Shown here in pieces: positions 34,945 through 44,028 of a stretch of 64,000 nucleotides of DNA (positions within the stretch are counted from its first letter, which is position 1; each line of letters opens with the position of its first letter). Position numbers and translations under genes: made by a program. Below the pieces are notes generated by a model. It saw only the letters and a list, made by a program, of their open reading frames with translations. It ran no database searches and had not been told where the DNA came from. The stretch is from Fulvimarina sp039652615 (lineage in GTDB: Bacteria; Pseudomonadota; Alphaproteobacteria; Rhizobiales; Rhizobiaceae), in the NCBI RefSeq assembly GCF_039652615.1, contig NZ_JBDJAC010000001.1:248001-312000 (forward strand), in the 5' to 3' direction.

Positions 34945-36087
34945 GTGACCGATAGAGCCCAGTCCGACTCTGCTCGCGCCGCCGCGCTCGCACGCTATCA
35001 GGTTCTGGATACCCCGAAAGAAGAAGAGTTCGACGATCTGGCCCAGATCGCGTCCGAGGTCTGCGCGACACCGATCGCGCTCGTCAATTTTCTCGATGAA
35101 GGTCGCGATTATTTCAAGGCCGAATTCGGGGCCGGCTTTCGGGAAGCGCCCGCCGAAACCTCCTTCTGCCGCCATGCCGTTCTGCAGGAGAAGCTGACGA
35201 TCATACCGGACACCAGCGAGGATCCTCGATTTCGGAACAATCCGCTCGTTCTGAGCGAACCAAAGCTCCGCTTTTACGCCGGTGCTGCGATCACGACACC
35301 GGATGGCATCCCCATCGGAACGATCTGCGTTTTCGACATCAAGCCGAGAACCCTCGATGCACACCAGAAAAGAACACTGATGCTTCTTGCGCGGCAGGCG
35401 CGCACGCAGCTCGAGCTGCGGCGGTCCCTCATAGAGCGTGAGCAGGCTCTTTCGGACGCGTCCAAGCTGGAAGAAAAGCACCGGCTGTCGCTCCGGCGAC
35501 AGAGCGAAATCGCCCGCGAAATGTCCCATCGCATGAAGAATTCTCTCGCGATGGTGCAGGCGATCGTATCGCAGACGCTTCGCCAGTCGAGAGATATCGA
35601 CACGCTTCAGGAAGCCATCATGACCCGGCTATCGGCGCTTGCCCGGGCGCAGGACGTTCTTCTCGATCAGGGGGTAGAAAACGTCGACATCCGCAACGCC
35701 GTCGAAATGGCGCTGGGGCCCCACCGGTCGGGCGAAGGGCGGTTCGAGATCTCCGGGCCGTCGATCATGCTCGATGCGCAGGAAACACTCGGTCTGTCGC
35801 TCGGCCTTCATGAACTGGCGACGAATGCCGCAAAATATGGTGCACTTTCAAACGCAGACGGACGGGTCAAGGTGACGTGGTCACAGAAGGATGGCCGTTT
35901 CACGTTCAGCTGGCAGGAATGGGGCGGTCCCCCGGTCGAGCAGCCGGTACGGTCGGGTTTCGGCTCGAAGCTCGTCAAGCGCGTGGTCGCCTCCTATTTC
36001 GGCGGAACGGCGGATCTCGATTTTGCACCCTCCGGCCTGGTCTTTCGTCTCTCCAGCGAGAGAACGTCGTGCGTGCCGGATGCCTGA
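34945..36087 (+). CDS. GAF-domain sensor histidine kinase, HWE/HisKA_2 type
   Basis: A 380-residue soluble kinase. An N-terminal GAF domain (about 28-165, ASEVCATPIALVNFLDEGRD and GTICVFDIKPRTLD) is followed by a short coiled coil and the dimerisation helix EMSHRMKNSLAMVQAIVSQT, whose His is the phosphorylation site. The ATPase domain has the N-box HELATNAAKYGALS and a GFGSKLVKRVV end. It has no membrane segment. The gene starts with GTG after GAAGAG. No response regulator is adjacent, so it is an orphan kinase; a part in the general stress response is possible for this family. Confidence 0.88.
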   Translation: MTDRAQSDSARAAALARYQVLDTPKEEEFDDLAQIASEVCATPIALVNFLDEGRDYFKAEFGAGFREAPAETSFCRHAVLQEKLTIIPDTSEDPRFRNNPLVLSEPKLRFYAGAAITTPDGIPIGTICVFDIKPRTLDAHQKRTLMLLARQARTQLELRRSLIEREQALSDASKLEEKHRLSLRRQSEIAREMSHRMKNSLAMVQAIVSQTLRQSRDIDTLQEAIMTRLSALARAQDVLLDQGVENVDIRNAVEMALGPHRSGEGRFEISGPSIMLDAQETLGLSLGLHELATNAAKYGALSNADGRVKVTWSQKDGRFTFSWQEWGGPPVEQPVRSGFGSKLVKRVVASYFGGTADLDFAPSGLVFRLSSERTSCVPDA

Positions 36088-36123
36088 CCGAGCGCCTGAG
36101 CACGCGGAAAGGCTGCGGCTCTC

Positions 36124-36672
36124 TCAGCGGTCGTCGTCGAACGCTTCGAAGCGGCGCCGGCCTTTCACATCGTCCAGCAGGCGCGGGTCGAGTTCATCGA
36201 CGCCGTGGAGCACGCTGATATCGCCGGTCGTCTCCATGATGACCGCCTTCACCTGATCGAAATTCGTGACATTGGCCTGTCGCAGTTTTGCCAGAACGTC
36301 ATCGCGCGAGACGCGCCGTGAATTCATCGCGTCGTCCAGGAATTCCCCGTCCTTCATCAATAGAACCGGGTCGTTCATGATGTAGCGGCTGATCCGGTTG
36401 CTGCGATCGCGAGTCGCCGCGATCAGCACCTGAAGCGTCATCAGGGCGACGATCGCGACACAGCCCTGCAAAAAGCTTGCCCAGGACGAGACGGTGGCAG
36501 CGGTTGCGAGAAGCGAGCCGGTCGCGAGCGTGATGACAAAGTCGAAGGACGTCATCTTCGAAAAGGATCGAAGGCCGACAAGCCGAACGATGACGATCAC
36601 GACGGCGAGCCCCAAGGTCGCAAGGACGGTGCCCCTCAGGATGCCGTCCAGAAGATCAGGCGAGACGAACAT
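36124..36672 (-). CDS. DUF421 (YetF-type) membrane protein
   Basis: A 182-residue protein with three membrane helices in the first 85 residues (RGTVLATLGLAVVIVIVRLVG and two more) and a cytoplasmic DUF421 domain with SRYIMNDPVLLMKDGEFLDDAM and the family segment VSRDDVLAKLRQANV. The function is not known. It is a single gene between the sensor kinase (convergent) and the dihydroorotase-family gene. Confidence 0.88.
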   Translation of the reverse strand: MFVSPDLLDGILRGTVLATLGLAVVIVIVRLVGLRSFSKMTSFDFVITLATGSLLATAATVSSWASFLQGCVAIVALMTLQVLIAATRDRSNRISRYIMNDPVLLMKDGEFLDDAMNSRRVSRDDVLAKLRQANVTNFDQVKAVIMETTGDISVLHGVDELDPRLLDDVKGRRRFEAFDDDR

Positions 36673-36778
36673 GATATCCTTCCGAGAAGAGACAAGGGCT
36701 TCGAAGAAGACGGGTAGGGAGCTCGATTGCGGCCGCTCTCAGGCAACCTTACGGCACCTTTCTCGAAGCTGCGCGTGT

Positions 36779-38116
36779 TCAGGAAACCGGCCCCAGGGTC
36801 TCCACGAATTCAGCAGGTTCTCCGGTGGAGGCGCAAACGATCTCGCCCTCCCACATCACCCGCTTGCCGCGAATGATCGTGCCGATCGGCCAGCCCCTGA
36901 CACGCCGGCCGTCATAAGGTGTCCACTGGGACTTCGAGCCGATCCAGCCATTGCTGATCGTCGCGCGCCTGTTGAGATCGACGATGGTGAAATCGGCGTC
37001 GTAGCCGAGTGCGATCCGCCCTTTCTTTGCAAGTCCGAAGATGCGCTGCGGTCCTGCCGATGTCAGATCAACGAAACGGTTGAGCGAGAGACGCCCGTTG
37101 GCCACGTGATCGAGCATGATCGGCACGAGAGTTTGGACGCCCGTCATGCCGGAAGGGGAGGCGGGATAGGCCTGGGCTTTTTCCTCCAGTGTGTGTGGCG
37201 CGTGGTCCGAGCCGAGAACGTCCACGACGCCGGACTGAATGCCGCCCCAGATCGCTTCGCGATGACGGGTCTCGCGAACCGGCGGGTTCATCTGGATTTT
37301 CGTGCCGAGGATCGCGTAATCGTCTGCTGTCAGCGTCAGATGGTGCGGTGTCGCCTCGCAGGTCACGTTGCGCTTGCGGTTGGAGAGGTAGGCGATCTCT
37401 TCACCGGTCGAGATATGCAGGACGTGGATGCGTGCGCCGGTCTCTTCCGCGATGGAGACGAGCCGATCCGTGCATTGCACAGCCGCGTGCACGTCGCGCC
37501 AGATAGGATGGGATGACGGGTCGCTTTCGACGCGCAGGCTCATGCGATCGCGAAGGCGATATTCGTCTTCGGAATGGAAGGCGGCGCGCCGGCGTGTGTT
37601 CTTCAGGATGGCGCGGACCCCTTCGTCATCCTCGACCAGCAGCTTGCCGGTGGACGAGCCCATGAAAACCTTGATGCCCGCAGCGCCCGGGAGCCGTTCA
37701 AGCTCGGCGACATCCGCGGCATTTTCGTGCGTCCCGCCGACCCAGAAGGCGAAATCGCAATGCATGCGGTGGCGGCCGCGGCGCACCTTGTCTGCCAGAG
37801 CTTCTTCATTAGTGGTCAGGGGATTGGTGTTCGGCATTTCGAAGACGCAGGTGACCCCTCCGAGAACCGCCGCCCTCGATCCGCTCTCCAGATCTTCCTT
37901 GTGCTCGTTGCCGGGCTCGCGAAAATGAACCTGACTGTCGATCACGCCGGGCAGAACCGTGAGGCCCGTGCAGTCGACCACTTCGTCAGCTGTCGTCTCG
38001 TCGAGACTGCCGATCGCAGCGATGCTGCCATCGAGCACGCCGATGTCGCGTGCGCCGATCCCGTCCTGATTGACGACGTCTCCGCCTTTTAGAATCATGT
38101 CGTAGATTGCCGCCAT
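36779..38116 (-). CDS. Dihydroorotase-family amidohydrolase with QxH metal motif
   Basis: A 445-residue cyclic amidohydrolase, widely annotated as dihydroorotase in alphaproteobacteria. The metal motif reads DSQVHFREPG (64-73), so the first His of HxH is Gln. Other ligands look present: K in GIKVFMGSSTG, HVLHIST, ATPHHLTL and VLGSDHAPHTLEE. It may work with one metal, or act on another cyclic amide. It is divergent from ygfZ, with about 110 bases between. Which enzyme supplies the dihydroorotase step of this cell is left open. Confidence 0.8.
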   Translation of the reverse strand: MAAIYDMILKGGDVVNQDGIGARDIGVLDGSIAAIGSLDETTADEVVDCTGLTVLPGVIDSQVHFREPGNEHKEDLESGSRAAVLGGVTCVFEMPNTNPLTTNEEALADKVRRGRHRMHCDFAFWVGGTHENAADVAELERLPGAAGIKVFMGSSTGKLLVEDDEGVRAILKNTRRRAAFHSEDEYRLRDRMSLRVESDPSSHPIWRDVHAAVQCTDRLVSIAEETGARIHVLHISTGEEIAYLSNRKRNVTCEATPHHLTLTADDYAILGTKIQMNPPVRETRHREAIWGGIQSGVVDVLGSDHAPHTLEEKAQAYPASPSGMTGVQTLVPIMLDHVANGRLSLNRFVDLTSAGPQRIFGLAKKGRIALGYDADFTIVDLNRRATISNGWIGSKSQWTPYDGRRVRGWPIGTIIRGKRVMWEGEIVCASTGEPAEFVETLGPVS

Positions 38117-38228
38117 CGGAGAATGCCTTCGCTTGTTTCCAGCCTGTGTCGGGAATACCTAGGTGCCAGTTCGCAAACAAGAACCGGCCGAGAAGCCAGT
38201 TCGTGGCTCCAAGGATTTGGGACGAATT

Positions 38229-39074
38229 ATGCCCTATGCTCAGCTCGAAGACAGATCCGTCCTCCGTTTGAGCGGAAGCGATGCCGGCACGTTTCTCCAG
38301 ACTCTCGTGACGGCCGATATCGCCGCGATGCCGGACGGGCTTGCGCGGCTCTCGGCGCTCCTGACGCCGCAAGGGAAGATTCTCTTTGATTTTCTCGTCT
38401 CGAAAATCGAGAGTGGTTACCGGATCGAATGCGCGGCAGCGGTGCGTGATGCACTCGCAAAGCGCCTGACCCTCTACAAGCTTCGCGCGAAGGTCGCGGT
38501 CGAACCCACCGACGAGGCTGTCTTTGCGCTTTGGGACAAGGGCGAAACGCCGGCTGGGGCAATGCGGGACGAGCGTTTCGGCGGCGCCAAGGTGTATCGG
38601 CTCTACGGCGAGGCACCGGCCGGTTCGGAGCCTGCCGATGCGACCGTCTTCCGCTCTCTTCGACTTCGCTCGGGCGTTGCGGAAGCGGAAACCGATTATC
38701 CGCCCTCTGAGATGTTTCCGCACGACGTGCTGCTCGATCAAAACGGCGGCGTCTCTTTCAAGAAAGGATGTTTCGTCGGTCAGGAGGTCGTCTCGCGTAT
38801 GCAGCATCGGGGAACCGCCCGCAGGCGGCTGATGCTTGCGAACGGGGAACGGGACCTGACCGAGGGCGCGAACGTTATCAGCGGAGAGGCGAAGATCGGC
38901 ACGCTGCTTGCTGCAGCCGAGCGCTCGGGTATTGCCGTCGTTCGAACCGACAAGCTGGCATCTGGTCTTGCAGACGGCGCTTCGCTGTCGGTCGATGGCG
39001 TGCCGGTGGAACTGACGATTCCCTCCTGGGCCGGTTATGCCCTGCCGGTCGATGCCGAAGCCAGCGAGGCCTGA
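38229..39074 (+). CDS. ygfZ: YgfZ/GcvT domain folate-binding protein
   Basis: A 281-residue folate-dependent protein that helps assemble or repair iron-sulfur clusters. The signature KGCFVGQEVVSRMQHRG (about residues 178-194) holds the conserved cysteine. The N-terminal part is RSVLRLSGSDAGTFLQTLVT, as in YgfZ rather than aminomethyltransferase. The ATG at 38229 after AAGGATTTGGG is preferred; an ATG at 38163 would add 22 residues of unusual composition. It starts a run with an HD hydrolase and a phosphatase. Confidence 0.9.
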   Translation: MPYAQLEDRSVLRLSGSDAGTFLQTLVTADIAAMPDGLARLSALLTPQGKILFDFLVSKIESGYRIECAAAVRDALAKRLTLYKLRAKVAVEPTDEAVFALWDKGETPAGAMRDERFGGAKVYRLYGEAPAGSEPADATVFRSLRLRSGVAEAETDYPPSEMFPHDVLLDQNGGVSFKKGCFVGQEVVSRMQHRGTARRRLMLANGERDLTEGANVISGEAKIGTLLAAAERSGIAVVRTDKLASGLADGASLSVDGVPVELTIPSWAGYALPVDAEASEA

Positions 39075-39077
39075 GGC

Positions 39078-39740
39078 GTGGCGGCACGCCCTTCTTCCAG
39101 GCCGCCGCGCGTCTGGCAGCGCATGCTCTCCGGTCGGCGACTCGATCTCCTCGATCCGTCACCGCTCGACATCGAAATCGCCGACATCGCCCATGGGCTG
39201 GCGCGTGTCGCCCGTTGGAATGGCCAGACCTTGGGCGATCACGCTTTTTCGGTGGCACAGCATTCTCTTGTGGTGGAGGAACTTGTCGCGGCGAACCTGT
39301 CCGAGTCCCGCTGGCGGCTTGCAGCGCTTCTCCACGATGCGCCCGAATACGTGATCGGCGACATGATCTCGCCCTTCAAAGCGGTCCTCGGGATCAACTA
39401 CAAGGCAGTGGAGGCGCGGCTTCAGGCGGCGATCCATATCCGCTTCGGCCTGCCGTCCAAATTGCCTTCGGCGGTCGAAAAGCAGATCAAGGCAGCCGAC
39501 AAGGTGTCGGCACGCGAAGAGGCTGTCCGGCTGGCTGGCTTTTCCGCAAGCGAGGCCGATATGCTCTTCGGGCGAGCGAAAGTCGGTGATGCGTTCGAGG
39601 ATCGGTTCGTGCCATCTCCGGCAAAGGAGATGGAGCATGCCTTTCTCAGGCGCTTCCAAACCATCGACCAGGAGCTCCACCCTGACAGCTCCGAGCCCTT
39701 AACCGATCCACGCCGCCGCGCCGGAGCCAGTGCCTCATGA
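39078..39740 (+). CDS. HD-domain hydrolase (YfbR-like)
   Basis: A 220-residue protein with metal ligands of the HD superfamily: H in GDHAFSVAQHSLVV, the HD pair in LAALLHDAPEYVIGDM, and D in IKAADKVSAREEA. The layout matches the YfbR/5'-deoxynucleotidase group, which dephosphorylates deoxynucleoside monophosphates; the true substrate is unproven. It starts with GTG 3 bases after the ygfZ stop, and its end overlaps the phosphatase gene start (ATGA). Confidence 0.82.
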   Translation: MAARPSSRPPRVWQRMLSGRRLDLLDPSPLDIEIADIAHGLARVARWNGQTLGDHAFSVAQHSLVVEELVAANLSESRWRLAALLHDAPEYVIGDMISPFKAVLGINYKAVEARLQAAIHIRFGLPSKLPSAVEKQIKAADKVSAREEAVRLAGFSASEADMLFGRAKVGDAFEDRFVPSPAKEMEHAFLRRFQTIDQELHPDSSEPLTDPRRRAGASAS

Positions 39741-40252
39741 GCTATCTTGTCGTTTCCTCGCTGGCCGAACTGGGCGCGACCGTCGAGACTCACGGTGCGA
39801 GCGATCTCGTGACGCTGATCAATGCCGATACGCCGGTTCCTCGACCGGCGCTTATTCCAGAAGATCGCCACCTGTTTCTGGGCTTTAACGACATCGTCGA
39901 GCCGATGGAGGGCATGACGCCGCCGCAGGAAGACCACGTGACGGATCTCATCGCGTTCGGCGCAGAGTGGAGCCGGGAGAAACCGCTGGTCGTGCATTGC
40001 TTCGCCGGCATCAGCCGGTCGACGGCCGCAGCCTATATTCTCGCAATGTCGATCAATCCCGATCTCGACGAGGTCGCCCTCGCGCAGGAATTGCGCGCGC
40101 GCGCACCATCCGCGACCCCGAACGCGCGGCTGGTGGGCTTCGCCGATGCAATCCTGAAGCGGAATGGACGAATGGTCGAGGCGATCCGGTCAATCGGTCG
40201 CGGCGCGGACGCTTTTGCCGGCACGCCCTTCATATTGCCGCTGAAACTCTGA
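39737..40252 (+). CDS. Dual-specificity/tyrosine phosphatase-like protein
   Basis: A 171-residue protein with the Cys-loop VHCFAGISRSTAAAY (about 96-110), which fits the HCxxGxxRS/T phosphatase motif. A possible general-acid Asp lies in FNDIVEPMEG upstream. No membrane segment. The family is common in Rhizobiales beside the HD protein. The target, protein or small molecule, is unknown. It is coupled to the HD gene by ATGA, and its end is 19 bases from the convergent panB. Confidence 0.82.
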   Translation: MSYLVVSSLAELGATVETHGASDLVTLINADTPVPRPALIPEDRHLFLGFNDIVEPMEGMTPPQEDHVTDLIAFGAEWSREKPLVVHCFAGISRSTAAAYILAMSINPDLDEVALAQELRARAPSATPNARLVGFADAILKRNGRMVEAIRSIGRGADAFAGTPFILPLKL

Positions 40253-40271
40253 TCGAAGCGACGAGCTGCGC

Positions 40272-41093
40272 TTACTTGCTTCTCGGCTTGTAGACGTTCT
40301 CCGGTCCCGGAAACGCGCGGCTGCGCACCTCGCGCGCATAGTCGGCGACGGCTTCCTCGATCTGGGTTCCGATTGCGCCGAACCGTTTGACGAAGCGCGG
40401 AACGCGCGGCGTCAGCCCGAGCATATCTTCCAAGACGAGGATCTGTCCGTCGCAGGCATTCGAGGCGCCGATGCCGATCGTCGGGATCGACAGCACTTGC
40501 GTAATCTCGACGGCGAGCGGCTCGACGACACCTTCGATGACGACGGCGAATGCGCCGGCATCCTCGACGGCCTTCGCATCGCCCAAAATCTTGGTACGGC
40601 TCGCCTCGTCATGGCCCTGGCTTCGAAAGCCGCCGAGGCTGTTCACCGCCTGGGGGGTGAGGCCGACATGGGCGCAGACCGGTATGCCGCGCTCGGTGAG
40701 ATACCGGATGGTCGATGCCATCGCAACCCCGCCCTCCAGCTTGACGGCCCCGCATCCTGTCTCCGCCATGATACGAGCTGCGCTCTCAAACGCCTTCTGT
40801 TCGCTTGCCTCATAGGAACCGAAGGGCATGTCGACGATCACAAGGGCTTCTCTTGTACCGCGTACGACCGAAGCTCCGTGCAGGATCATCATGTCGAGCG
40901 TCACGGAAATGGTCGAGGCCATGCCGTGTTCGACCATGCCAAGACTATCGCCGACGAGAACGAAGTCCACGTGCGCTTCGACGAGTTGTGCCGTCACCGC
41001 GCTATAGGCGGTCAGGCTGACGATGGGATCGCCGCCCTTCATCGCTCTGATATCCGGCGCCGTCCGTCTCTTGGCTCTGACTTCGGCACTCAT
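40272..41093 (-). CDS. panB: 3-methyl-2-oxobutanoate hydroxymethyltransferase
   Basis: A 273-residue enzyme that makes ketopantoate from 2-oxoisovalerate and methylene-tetrahydrofolate, the first pantothenate step. Motifs: VSLTAYSAVTAQLVEAHVD, VGDSLGMVEHGM, FGSYEASEQKAFESA, AVKLEGG, AHVGLTPQAVNSLGGF and GIGASNACDGQILVLEDMLG. Its start overlaps the panC stop by 4 bases. Confidence 0.96.
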   Translation of the reverse strand: MSAEVRAKRRTAPDIRAMKGGDPIVSLTAYSAVTAQLVEAHVDFVLVGDSLGMVEHGMASTISVTLDMMILHGASVVRGTREALVIVDMPFGSYEASEQKAFESAARIMAETGCGAVKLEGGVAMASTIRYLTERGIPVCAHVGLTPQAVNSLGGFRSQGHDEASRTKILGDAKAVEDAGAFAVVIEGVVEPLAVEITQVLSIPTIGIGASNACDGQILVLEDMLGLTPRVPRFVKRFGAIGTQIEEAVADYAREVRSRAFPGPENVYKPRSK

Positions 41094-41971
41094 CGCGCTT
41101 CCTCCGGCTCGCTTCTTCCTGCAGCAGGTTGTGCCTCGCGCTGATCGATCAAGAGGACGGGACCGAATTGGGCGGTAACGAGAATGACGACGGGCTCGGC
41201 AGTAAACTGGTTCACCGGTTCCAGGTGATGCGCCGTGCGAATGTCGAGAGAGCGAAGCTCGGCGAGCGGCTCGTCTTCGATCATCGCGCGCATGGCGGCG
41301 AGAACCGGCTCCGGCTTTCGCGTGCCGCCTTCGATCATCTCACTGCCGCGCTGTAGCGCTTGAGATAGCACACTCGATGCCTGCCGATGATTTGGGTCGA
41401 GGCGAGCGTTGCGCGAGGAAAGTGCGAGACCGTCCGCTTCCCGCACCGTCGGCACGCCGACGACCTCAATCGGGAAAGAAAGGTCGGCGACCATGCGGCG
41501 GATGAGGGTGAGCTGCTGAAAATCCTTGCGGCCGAAATAGGCGCGATCGGGCTGGACGATATTGAAGAGCTTGCACACGACTGTCGCGACGCCGCGGAAA
41601 TGACCAGGGCGAATCGCGCCGATGAGATCGTTCCCCAAGGGTTCGACGGCAACATGCGCCTGCAGCGGCTGCGGATACATCTCCAGAGCAGCTGGCAAAA
41701 AGACGAGGTCGACTCCGGCCTTTCGGCAAAGGTCCAGATCGGCCTCCAGCGTGCGTGGATAGTGATCGAAATCCTCGCTCTCACCGAACTGGGTCGGATT
41801 GACGAAAATCGAGACGACAACGGTGGCGTTGGCTGCGCGAGCTTGATGGATCAAGGCCGCATGACCGGCATGGAGCGCACCCATCGTCGGAACGAGGCCG
41901 ATGGAGAGGCTCTGCGCGCGGCTTTCCTTCAGTGCGTTCCGAAGGTCCTCTATATGCTCACAAATCTTCAC
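41090..41971 (-). CDS. panC: Pantothenate synthetase
   Basis: A 293-residue ATP-dependent ligase that joins pantoate and beta-alanine. The nucleotide-binding motif is LVPTMGALHAGHAALI (about 27-42), followed by FVNPTQFGESEDFDHYPRT and the KMSKS-like FGRKDFQQLTLI. The gene is translated first in the panC-panB pair. About 275 bases of unannotated DNA lie upstream. Confidence 0.96.
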   Translation of the reverse strand: MKICEHIEDLRNALKESRAQSLSIGLVPTMGALHAGHAALIHQARAANATVVVSIFVNPTQFGESEDFDHYPRTLEADLDLCRKAGVDLVFLPAALEMYPQPLQAHVAVEPLGNDLIGAIRPGHFRGVATVVCKLFNIVQPDRAYFGRKDFQQLTLIRRMVADLSFPIEVVGVPTVREADGLALSSRNARLDPNHRQASSVLSQALQRGSEMIEGGTRKPEPVLAAMRAMIEDEPLAELRSLDIRTAHHLEPVNQFTAEPVVILVTAQFGPVLLIDQREAQPAAGRSEPEEAR

Positions 41972-42286
41972 GGATTGCCTGGCCTGCTATTCCTCGTTAG
42001 CCGAACATCTGGGCCATCGTCGGGGATCTCTGCCCTGAAAGCGCGATCATTCATTCGGCCTCAACAGTTTCGCGTGCCGTATAACCCATCGGCCGTGGAA
42101 AGCCACGGCGAGATTGGAATTCGGCGGGCAGCAAACGCTTCGCGCGACAGGGAGCAGGTGTGCCGATCCGGCAAATCTGCTTCTTGACCAAGCAAAATGT
42201 GTTCGAAGTAGGCCTGCCAAGGATAGACTTGTCGAAATCTCTAAGTTGTGATTATATTCGCGCGGGGCGGAAAGTGGTGAGTTCTC

Positions 42287-43123
42287 ATGAGAGTACCATT
42301 TCCGGGATCGCCCGATAGTTTTCGGGCTCTGTTGGCGTATTCGACATTCGATCGATCGGGATGGCGCGCATTCGGCGACCACCTGCAGGCCCGGTTTGAA
42401 GGGCTTCAAATTTCCATTGAATCGGTGCCCGCACCGGCGGATCTGCTTATAGGGTCCGTGGCCGCCGAGGTGAATGCCTCGCATGGACCGAGCTATGCGC
42501 TGGTGGCGAGCTCCCCGCCGGCTTTTCGTGTCGACGAAGATAAACTGGAAGAATGCAGGATCGAGCTTGAATGCGGCGGGTCCGACGGCCGGCTCCACCA
42601 GTTTTCTCTCCTGTTCCAGCCGCGTTTTCGAGAGACATATCGTGCGCCTTTGACTGCTCTCTTGAGGCGAATTCGCGGTGAGGTCGAGGATGCGCTTCTG
42701 GCCTGGGACGACATGTCCAGTCTGTGTGAAAGCGGCAGCGACTGCGCCCGGGAGCGGCTGGAGAACCTCTGGAGCTCGCTTCCGTTCGGCGTCGCGCTGA
42801 TGAGCGCTCGTGGCAAGCTTCTGGCGATGAACCTCGAAATGGCAGAGGGTCTCGGGCAACGCGGCAGGTTCCTGCCATTGTGCAACGGCGATTTTGCGTC
42901 CGCCCTTGGGCGACGATCACGAGATCGTCTCCACGACGCGATCGATCAGGTGATCGCATGGGGTGGGGAGGAAGACCCTCGGTGGGCCGCTTTCTCCGTC
43001 GGAGGAATGGATTTCAGACTGGGTCGGGTCGATGGCTTCACGGGGCGAGCCCTCGGTCACCCGCCGACTTTCATGATCCTCACCGCTAATGAAGCCCGTT
43101 CGGGATCGTCGCTACGGGATTGA
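42287..43123 (+). CDS. LuxR-like sensory protein lacking the HTH domain
   Basis: A 278-residue protein. The middle reads ENLWSSLPFGVALMSARGKL and then LLAMNLEMAEGLGQRGRFL, a PAS-like pattern typical of one group of LuxR regulators that carry a C-terminal HTH. Here the protein ends at ANEARSGSSLRD, where the HTH would begin (TxxEA...). The next 365 bases give no readable HTH in the three forward frames. It may be a truncated regulator or an independent sensor. The function is not known. Confidence 0.6.
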   Translation: MRVPFPGSPDSFRALLAYSTFDRSGWRAFGDHLQARFEGLQISIESVPAPADLLIGSVAAEVNASHGPSYALVASSPPAFRVDEDKLEECRIELECGGSDGRLHQFSLLFQPRFRETYRAPLTALLRRIRGEVEDALLAWDDMSSLCESGSDCARERLENLWSSLPFGVALMSARGKLLAMNLEMAEGLGQRGRFLPLCNGDFASALGRRSRDRLHDAIDQVIAWGGEEDPRWAAFSVGGMDFRLGRVDGFTGRALGHPPTFMILTANEARSGSSLRD

Positions 43124-43488
43124 AGGTGCCCATCCCTCTATGGTTGTCGCGGCCACGCCGCTTCAATGGGGAAAGCGCAAGATGGCAGTTCCGACGTTCG
43201 CTTCCGGCGCGTGGTCTCGTTCGTGGGGATTGCCAGGCGTTCAGCTGACGAGGGCGGATAGCGTTTCACGGCCTGCGACGCAAGAGCATCCTCGAAATCC
43301 GCGACTGCCAGGCGAAACGCAGGCCCGCCGAATTGCAAACCGGTTTCCGGCATCCTCAAAACCCGGCCATAAAAAAGCACGCGGCGAATGCATCGCCGCA
43401 TGCTGGCATTATCAAGACGTCCATCCCGAACGCCGGGCATCTTCAGGAGACGTCGCTGACCATATCCGCCTGGATAGGATGACGAGGC
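43124..43488. other. Gene-free region, possible remnant of the LuxR 3' end
   Basis: I see no supported gene. Fragments such as RRPAELQT in one forward frame faintly resemble the end of a LuxR HTH, but this is too weak to call. Confidence 0.35.
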
Positions 43489-44028
43489 TCAGCCACGCGG
43501 GGCGAGAACCATCATCATCTGCCGGCCCTCGAGTTTGGGCTCTGCCTCGACCTTCGAAATCTCGGTCGTCTCTTCGCGTACGCGATTGAGGAGCCGCATT
43601 CCAAGTTCCTGGTGGGCCATCTCGCGTCCGCGGAAGCGAAGCGTCACCTTGACCTTGTCGCCATCCTCGAAGAAGCGCCGAACGGCCTTCATCTTCGTCT
43701 CGTAGTCGTGGTCGTCGATGTTCGGCCGCATTTTGACTTCCTTGACCTCAATGGTCTTCTGTCGCTTGCGGGCTTCGGCGGCCTTTTTCTGATTCTCGTA
43801 TTTCAGCTTGCCGAGATCGAGAATCTTGCAAACAGGCGGGTTCGCGTTCGGAACGATCTCGACGAGATCGAGACCGGCTTCTTCAGCGAGCGCCAAGGCT
43901 TCGTCCGTCGGCGTCTGTCCACGATTTTCGCCTTCAGCATCGATCAGCTGAATCGTCGGAACCCGGATTTCCCGATTTGAGCGTGGCCCTTCTTTTTGGG
44001 CCGGCGGTGCACGGAATGGTCTGCGAAT
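43489..44028 (-). CDS. infC: Translation initiation factor IF-3, ATT start codon
   Basis: A 179-residue factor that keeps 30S subunits apart and checks the start codon. The N-domain reads RSNREIRVPTIQLIDAEG and the C-domain KVKVTLRFRGREMAHQELG, ending GRQMMMVLAPRG. The frame opens with ATT at 44028 followed by RRPFRAP, and ACGGAGAC lies 7-8 bases upstream as ribosome binding site. No ATG, GTG or TTG gives a full-length protein. The rare ATT start is the known device by which IF-3 limits its own translation. An ATG at 43896 would remove most of the N-domain. Confidence 0.93.
   Translation of the reverse strand: MRRPFRAPPAQKEGPRSNREIRVPTIQLIDAEGENRGQTPTDEALALAEEAGLDLVEIVPNANPPVCKILDLGKLKYENQKKAAEARKRQKTIEVKEVKMRPNIDDHDYETKMKAVRRFFEDGDKVKVTLRFRGREMAHQELGMRLLNRVREETTEISKVEAEPKLEGRQMMMVLAPRG

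Noticed and set aside
43138..43440. Minus-strand open frame between the LuxR-like gene and infC
   Set aside because: No ribosome binding site, no family motif, and Arg-rich composition; treated as chance.
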